A stretch of DNA of 64,000 bases from the NCBI GenBank assembly GCA_016717855.1, contig JADKEV010000033.1:1-64000 (forward strand), read 5' to 3'. The translations under genes were made by a program, and so were the position numbers. Positions 57,322 through 64,000 of this stretch are shown in pieces (within the stretch, counting starts at the first letter, position 1; each line of letters opens with the position of its first letter). The notes under the pieces are model-generated. The model saw nothing but the letters and a program-made list of their open reading frames with translations. It made no database searches and was not told the origin of the DNA. Source of the DNA: Betaproteobacteria bacterium (GTDB lineage Bacteria; Pseudomonadota; Gammaproteobacteria; Burkholderiales; Casimicrobiaceae).

Positions 57322-60131
57322 ATGCTGAGCAAGATGTTCACCCGCCAGGCGCGCCTGGACGACGCCGATCCGGCGCAACGCCTGCTGGCCCTGGCGGAGC
57401 TTCCTCCCGACGCGGATGACCTCGCGCGGCTGCTGACCGCGGACCCCGCGCCGGCGGTGCGCGCGGCCGCCGCGCGCCAGTGCGGCAACCTTGACGCGCT
57501 GGCGCGGGCCGGCGCGATCGAAGCCGACGCCGAGGTCCGCGCGGCGCTGGAAGCGAGCCTGGCCGGCGCGCTCGCCGGCGCGTCCGACGACGAACGCGCC
57601 GCGGCCATCCTGGGCTCGGACGCGGTGTCGGACGCGCTGCGCGCCGACGTCGCGCGCCGTGCGCCGGCCAGCGCGCGGCGGCGCGCGGCGATCGAGGCCA
57701 TCCGCGGCGAGGAACCGCTGATCGAACTGGCGCTGGGCGCCGAGCATGCCGAAACGCGGATGGCGGCGGCGGAGCGCGTGCTCGCGCAGGCCGGGCTGCA
57801 GAGACTCTACGAGCAGTCCAAGAACAAGGATCACGGCGTCGCGCGGCTGGCCAAGCAGCGGCTTGACGGCATCAAGAGCCGGCTCACGCAGGGCGCCGAG
57901 GCCGACGCGATCCTGTCGCAGCTCGAAGCCCTGGCGACGGAGCCGGGACCGATACTCACCGCGGTCGTGGAACTGAACCGGCGCTGGCAGGTGCTGGACA
58001 TGAGCGGCGACGCCGCGCGCCTGGCGCGTTGCGAGGCGGCGCGGCAGACCATACAGGCGCGCTTCGATCGCGAACAGGAAGAGCAGCGGGCGAAGACGGC
58101 CTATGAGCGGCGGCTGCGCGAATGGATCGCCGCGCTGTCCGCCGTCGTGCCCACCGCGCCCGGAGCGCTGGAGGAGGCGCGCACGGCATTGGCCGGATTC
58201 CGCGGCGAAGCCCAGGCGCGCAATGACGGCGCGGCCCTGGTTCGGTTGCAGGAGGCCGAAGAACGGATTGCGCGCTGGGAGAGCGAGCGCGCGGCGCTCG
58301 CCGGCGCCGAGGCACTGGTGATCGAAGCAGAACAGTTGGCGGCCGACACCTCGATCGACAACGCCGAGCTGCCGGCGCGCTGGCAGGCGCTCGATCGCGC
58401 CACGCGCACGCCGGACCTGACGCGCCGCTTCGAGGCGGCGCTGATGACCATCGAACAGCGGCGCCTGGCGCAGGTCCAGGCCACGCAGCAGCAGGCCAGC
58501 GCGGTGAAGCTGCAGCTGCACGCGCTGCTGCACACGGCGGAGCAGGCGCTCGCGGGCGGGCAACTGCAGGCGGCGCGCACCGCGGCCGACGAGATCCGCG
58601 GCCTGAAGACCGCCGCGGGCACGCTGCCCAAGCCGACCACGCAACGCTTGAGCCGCCTCGTCCAGCAATTGACGGACCTGGAGCGCTGGGAATCCTTCGG
58701 CCAGCACAATGCCCGCGTCCAGCTTTGCGAGCGCGCCGAGGCGCTCGCCGCGCAGACGGACCCGGCGCAGCTCGCGCAGGACGTCCAGAAGCTGCGCAAC
58801 GAGTGGAAGGCGCTGGACCAGCAGCACGCGGGCGTGCCCAAGTCGCTGTGGGAACGCTTCGACCGGGCCTGCGAAAAGCCTACGCGCCGGCCGCGCGGCA
58901 TTTCGCCGAACTCGCCGCGCAACGCAAGGAAGCCCGGAAGCGCCGCGAGGAATTCATCGCCGCCGCCGCCGCGCATGCCCCGACGCTGGTGACCGAGCCA
59001 CCGGACTGGCGGGCCATCGAGCGCTGGCTGCGCGACACCGACCAGGCTTGGCGCGACAGCGCGCTGGGCAGCGTCGACCCGGGCGCGTGGAAGAAGCTCG
59101 ACGTCCGGTTGAAGGAAGCGCTCGCGCCCGCGCGCGACGCGCTGGCGACGGCGCGGGACAAGGCCAAGGCGGGCCGCGAAGTCCTGATCGCCGAGGCGCT
59201 GGCGCTGGGCGCGAAGGCCATGGAGCGCGACACGCCCTCGCAGGTCAAGGCGATCCAGCTGCGCTGGCAGGAACAGGCGAAGATGCTGTCGCTCTCGCCG
59301 CGCGACGAACGCGTGCTGTGGGACCAGTTTCGCGCGGCCTGCGACGCGGTGTTCAATGCCCGGCAATCGAAGCGCAAGGAAGAGGACGGCAAGAAGAGCG
59401 AAAGCCGGCGCGCCCTCGATGAACTGTGCGCGCAGGTCGAGCAGCTCGCGAAAACGTCCGACGGCACCGAGCAGGATTTGAAGCGGTCGCTGCGCGAGGC
59501 CACCGAAAAGTGGCGGGCACAGGCCGGCGGGTTCGACCCGTCGCTGCGCGACGTGGAAGCCCGTTTCAAGAAGGCCAGGACCGCAGTCGAGGGGCTGCTC
59601 GCGACGCGCGCGCGGACCCGCGAGGCCGCGATCTGGCAGACGCTGCTGGCCAAGGAGCGGTTGTGCGAAGAACTCGACCGCGCAGTCGCCGACGGCGCCG
59701 GCGCGGATGCTGCGCAGGTGCTGACGGCGTCGGTGCAGGAACGCTGGGCGCAACTGCCAGAGATGTCCGCGCCGTGGGAAAAGAAAATGGCCGCGCGCCG
59801 CGATGCCGGCCTGCGCGCAGTAGCCGACGCGGGCGCCGCCACGGCGCACGCCGCCGCTATCGGGCGCAATGCCGAGCCGCGCCGGGAGATACTGCTCGCC
59901 CTCGAACTCGCGCTGGGGCTGGAGAGCCCCGCCGCATTCCAGGCGCAACGCCTGGCGCTGCAGGTTCGGCAACTCAAGGAGCGCTTCAGCAGCGCGGCCG
60001 CGACGGCTGCGGAGACGGCAGGCGAGCGGCTGCTGGCGTGGTGCGCGCTGCCCGGCGTGGCCGACCCGCAGGACCGCCAGCGCAGCGAGCGGATACTGGG
60101 CAAGGTCGGCGAGACGAAGGCTAAGGCCTAG
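57322..60131 (+). CDS. DUF349 repeat protein, frameshifted in this sequence
   Basis: About 936 residues when joined. The sequence starts MLSKMFTRQARLDDADPAQR, followed by an Ala-rich helical HEAT-like N-terminal third and then coiled, charged DUF349-type units (ALVRLQEAEERIARWESERA, DVQKLRNEWKALDQQHAGVP, REATEKWRAQAGGFDPSLRD). The frame breaks at 58877-58880 in GACEKAYAP-type coding, where one G is missing (AAGCC for AAGGCC); the rest, from KAYAPAARHFAELAAQRKEA to ILGKVGETKAKA, is in another frame. Cytoplasmic; the function of the family is not established. Converges with glnS, 30 bases apart. Confidence 0.85.
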
Positions 60132-60161
60132 CGGCGTTGCGGCGGCCGCTGCGGGCGCGCG

Positions 60162-61895
<1,734 letters not shown>

Positions 61896-62049
61896 GTGGT
61901 TATTGTTGGACAAACTTTAGAACGGCGCTTATTGTAACCGTTGGGCGCGGGCCCGGAACGGCGCAAGGAGAACCCGCTATGAAATCGGACGCGCAATGAA
62001 TCCGCTACGCGCCGAGGCGCGCCGGTGCTGGCGTTCCGGGCGGCCGGGG

Positions 62050-62084
62050 TTGTCCACATTAATTGTGGATAATCATGTGGGTAA
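62050..62084. promoter_or_regulatory. Cluster of DnaA-box-like sequences upstream of xseA
   Basis: Within 35 bases lie TTGTCCACA (62050-62058, one mismatch to TTATCCACA), TGTGGATAA (62064-62072, the exact consensus read on the other strand) and TGTGGGTAA (62076-62084, one mismatch, other strand). The first two also make an inverted repeat TCCACA-TTAAT-TGTGGA. The stretch is far more AT-rich than the rest of the window. The cluster may be a DnaA-titration or regulatory site for glnS or xseA; an origin is less likely because no dnaA or dnaN is nearby. Confidence 0.55.
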
Positions 62085-62140
62085 CTTGTACATTGGACCC
62101 TTAAGTCTTGACGGCATTGAATTTTTGTTGCGACGCCCAA

Positions 62141-62168
62141 TTGTTGTCCGTCTGAAAAATCATATAAA
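62141..62168 (+). promoter_or_regulatory. Possible sigma-70 promoter for xseA
   Basis: TTGTTG (62141-62146) and TATAAA (62163-62168), 16 bases apart, lie about 130 bases before the xseA ATG, in the AT-rich part. Fits a sigma-70 promoter by eye; the neighbouring TTGACG (62108-62113) has no good -10 partner. Confidence 0.45.
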
Positions 62169-62297
62169 ACAGATACCTATTACACCGAACGGCGCGTCCA
62201 GCCAAGCTTCGGAGCGGCGCCGGAGCCTCGCACCGGAGTCACGCCGATCCAGTTTGTCCTGGCCAACTCATAGTCAATCTCACGAAAATCCAGACTT

Positions 62298-63650
62298 ATG
62301 TCCCATGCCTCGGCGCCGCCACCCTCGCTCAGTCCCGTCCTCAGCGTATCGGCGCTGATCGCCGCGACGCGCCTGCTGATCGAGCGCAACCTGCCCCTGA
62401 CGTGGGTCAGCGGCGAGATCTCCAACTTCACGCGCGCCGCGTCCGGACACTGCTACTTCGTGCTCAAGGACGCGCAGGCGCAAGTCCGCTGCGTCTTTTT
62501 CCGCAACAAGGCCGCACTTGCGGGCTTCCCGCTGCGCGACGGCCTGCAGGTCGAGGTCCGGGCGCAGCCGACGCTGTACGAAGCGCGCGGCGAGTTCCAG
62601 CTGAACGTGGACACGATGCGCCTGGCCGGCGCGGGCGCGCTGTACGAGCAGTTCCTGCGGCTCAAGGCGGCGCTGGAGGCGCGCGGCTGGTTCAGTACGG
62701 AGCGGAAGCGCCCCCTGCCCCGCTTTCCGCGCGCGATCGGCGTCGTGACCTCGCCGAAGGCCGCGGCGCTGCGCGACGTCATCACGACGCTGCGCAGGCG
62801 CAGCCCGCACGTGCGACTGGTCATCTATCCCTGCCCGGTCCAGGGCAAGGGCGCGGGTCAGGAGATCGCGCAGGCGATCCGCACCGCGAATGCGCGCCGG
62901 GCGCAGGACGGCATCGAACTCCTGCTGGTGTGCCGCGGCGGCGGCTCGATCGAGGATCTGTGGTCGTTCAACGAAGAGGTCGTGGCGCAGGCGGTCTTCG
63001 ATTCCGGATTGCCGGTGATCAGCGGCGTCGGCCACGAGACCGACTTCACGATCTGCGATTTCGTCGCCGATGCGCGCGCCCCCACGCCCACGGGCGCCGC
63101 GCAACTGGCCGCACCGGCCACAGAGGAGATCCAGGCGGGATTGCGCAACCGGTTCCTGCACCTGCGCGCCGCGCTTGCGCGGCGGGTCGAACGCGAGATG
63201 CAGCGGGTCGACTACCTGAGCCGCCGGCTGCAGCACCCGGCGGCGCGGCTCCGGGCGCAAGGCGAGGCGGTCGCGCTGCTGGCGCGACGGTTGCGGCGCG
63301 GCTGGGACGCGCAGGCCGCAAGCCGGGAACTGGCTGTCGCCGCGATGAAGACACGCTGGCTGCGCATCACGCGCGCACCGCTGGCGCAGCAGCAGGAGCT
63401 CTCCGACGCGCGGCTCCGGCTGGGCCAGGCGTGGAGCCAGACGCACGCCGGGCGCGAGCGCCGGCTGGAGCGCTGCGCCGACGCGCTGCGGCACCTGAAT
63501 CCCGCGGCCGTGCTCGAGCGCGGCTTCGCGATCGTCACGCGGGCGGACAACGAAGTGGTCCAGCGCAGCGATGCGCTGGTCGTCGGCGAGCCGCTGCGCA
63601 TCCGCTTCGCGCGCGGCAGCGCTGGCGTCAGCGTGACCGACAAGGAGTGA
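62298..63650 (+). CDS. xseA: Exodeoxyribonuclease VII large subunit
   Basis: 450 residues. An OB-fold N-terminus (LTWVSGEISNFTRAASGHCY, FVLKDAQAQVRCVFFRNKA) is followed by the catalytic region: RFPRAIGVVTSPKAAALRDV, VCRGGGSIEDLWSFNEEVVA and VISGVGHETDFTICDFVADA with the conserved GHETD. The last 200 residues are helical and Arg-rich, ending in the LERGFAIVTRADNE beta strand of the family. Acts with XseB, not seen here, to degrade single-stranded DNA. ATG 62298 chosen; its Shine-Dalgarno is weak. Confidence 0.96.
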   Translation: MSHASAPPPSLSPVLSVSALIAATRLLIERNLPLTWVSGEISNFTRAASGHCYFVLKDAQAQVRCVFFRNKAALAGFPLRDGLQVEVRAQPTLYEARGEFQLNVDTMRLAGAGALYEQFLRLKAALEARGWFSTERKRPLPRFPRAIGVVTSPKAAALRDVITTLRRRSPHVRLVIYPCPVQGKGAGQEIAQAIRTANARRAQDGIELLLVCRGGGSIEDLWSFNEEVVAQAVFDSGLPVISGVGHETDFTICDFVADARAPTPTGAAQLAAPATEEIQAGLRNRFLHLRAALARRVEREMQRVDYLSRRLQHPAARLRAQGEAVALLARRLRRGWDAQAASRELAVAAMKTRWLRITRAPLAQQQELSDARLRLGQAWSQTHAGRERRLERCADALRHLNPAAVLERGFAIVTRADNEVVQRSDALVVGEPLRIRFARGSAGVSVTDKE

Positions 63651-63666
63651 TCTAGTTCGGGATGGA

Positions 63667-63706
63667 CTCCCTCGCCCCGCATGGCGGGGAGAGGGCCGGG
63701 GTGAGG
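63667..63706. repeat. REP-like palindromic repeat between xseA and aroC
   Basis: CTCCCTCGCCCCGC and CGGGGAGAGGGCCGGGGTGAGG flank a short ATGG loop; the CCCCGC/GCGGGG core is a perfect stem. This CTCCC...GGGAGAGGG...GTGAGG form is a common class of intergenic repeat in proteobacteria. It lies just beyond the xseA stop, between two convergent genes. Confidence 0.7.
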
Positions 63707-63722
63707 CGGTTCTTCGAACGCG

Positions 63723-63757
63723 ATGATGGGTATCGCTTCGCTCCACTCGTCCTACGT
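63723..63757. repeat. Half copy of the 27.4-kb MITE-like repeat
   Basis: ATGATGGGTATCGCTTCGCT followed by CCACTCGTCCTACG matches, with few changes, the right half of the element at 27372-27511 (ATGATGGGTATCGCTGCGCT, CCACCCATCCTACG). A CCTACGTCGGG is then repeated in tandem up to the aroC stop. Confidence 0.7.
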
Positions 63758-63762
63758 CGGGC

Positions 63763-64000
63763 CTACGTCGGGTCGAACACGTCCACGTTTCGCTTCGGTT
63801 CGCCGCACTGCGCGCGATGGCGCAGCGCGTGGTCCATCAGCACCAGCGCGAGCATCGCTTCGGCGATGGGCGTGGCGCGGATGCCCACGCAGGGGTCGTG
63901 GCGGCCGGTGGTGACCACCTCGATTTCGTTGCCGGAGGTGTCCAGTGATCGCCGCGGCGTGGCGATCGACGACGTGGGCTTGATCGCGATGCTGACCTCG
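63763..64000 (-). CDS. aroC: Chorismate synthase, C-terminal 78 residues
   Basis: Reading leftward from the right edge: EVSIAIKPTSSIATPRRSLD, then TSGNEIEVVTTGRHDPCVGI, the typical GRHDPCVGIRATPIAEAM signature, and ALVLMDHALRHRAQCGEPKR to the stop at 63763. Chorismate synthase makes chorismate from EPSP in the shikimate pathway and needs reduced FMN. The gene starts outside the window. Its 3' end abuts the repeat pair beyond xseA. Confidence 0.95.
   Translation of the reverse strand, partial: EVSIAIKPTSSIATPRRSLDTSGNEIEVVTTGRHDPCVGIRATPIAEAMLALVLMDHALRHRAQCGEPKRNVDVFDPT

Noticed and set aside
62041..62200. Chromosome replication origin
   Set aside because: DnaA-like boxes and AT-richness are present, but there are only three boxes and no dnaA, dnaN, parAB or gidA in the window.
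62280..63746. A 488-codon frame antisense to xseA
   Set aside because: XseA on the plus strand has all family motifs; the antisense frame is Arg/Gln/Ala-rich noise and starts within a repeat.

Overview
The window is a GC-rich chromosomal segment (by eye about two thirds G+C) of a free-living Gram-negative bacterium, most likely a betaproteobacterium of the order Burkholderiales. The gene families point there: a Bug/TctC-type tricarboxylate-binding protein, an arginine succinyltransferase (ast) cluster, a Ugp system, DUF2889, DUF349, DUF748 and DUF5648 proteins, an HAE1-type RND pump, and glnS divergent from xseA. I found no rRNA, tRNA, CRISPR array, prophage or insertion-sequence transposase.

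Layout. 1-7.7 kb: six minus-strand genes that look like a glycan or protein-glycosylation unit: two tandem TPR/O-GlcNAc-transferase-like proteins, a TylF-type methyltransferase, a membrane family 2 glycosyltransferase and two stop/start-coupled spermidine-synthase-like membrane proteins. 7.7-13.2 kb: PP2C phosphatase, ornithine cyclodeaminase-like enzyme, TerC membrane protein, sucD, sucC and a DUF2889 protein. 13.3-21 kb: glpK, then two tandem secreted delta-60-repeat/DUF5648 proteins. 21.1-28.9 kb: a glycerophosphodiester/glycerol-3-phosphate locus (ugpB, a CDP-alcohol phosphatidyltransferase, ugpA, ugpE, a GT2-TPR protein, ugpC, a DUF4442 protein, ugpQ). 28.9-33.3 kb: a two-gene RND efflux pump. 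33.4-39.1 kb, plus strand: Bug receptor, small lipoprotein, RidA, astC, astA, astB and the first residues of an EamA permease. 39.1-39.7 kb: an almost pure G tract, probably an assembly artefact. 39.7-46.2 kb: a large DUF748 protein, AlaX editing protein, small lipoprotein, MFS exporter. 46.7-52.7 kb: three tandem family 5 peptide-binding proteins behind a glutathione peroxidase. 52.7-64 kb: mtnA, guaC, a Rieske oxygenase, a YHS lipoprotein, a 4-OT-like tautomerase, a DUF349 protein, glnS, xseA and the 3' end of aroC.

How the genes work together. The Ugp transporter brings in glycerol-3-phosphate and glycerophosphodiesters, UgpQ releases glycerol-3-phosphate, and GlpK (8 kb away) makes the same compound from glycerol. 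AstC, AstA and AstB are the middle part of the ammonia-producing arginine pathway; astD and astE are not in the window. SucCD is the substrate-level phosphorylation step of the TCA cycle.

Sequence quality. Six otherwise intact genes (sucD, sucC, glpK, one peptide-binding protein, the Rieske oxygenase, the DUF349 protein) each carry one frameshift in a short GC-rich context, and the G tract at 39.1-39.7 kb cuts two genes. This pattern fits residual consensus errors in a draft or metagenome assembly better than gene decay. The least ordinary biology is the OGT-like glycosylation unit, the tandem delta-60 proteins, the extra genes built into the ugp locus, the three peptide-binding proteins without permeases, and the DnaA-box-like cluster between glnS and xseA.
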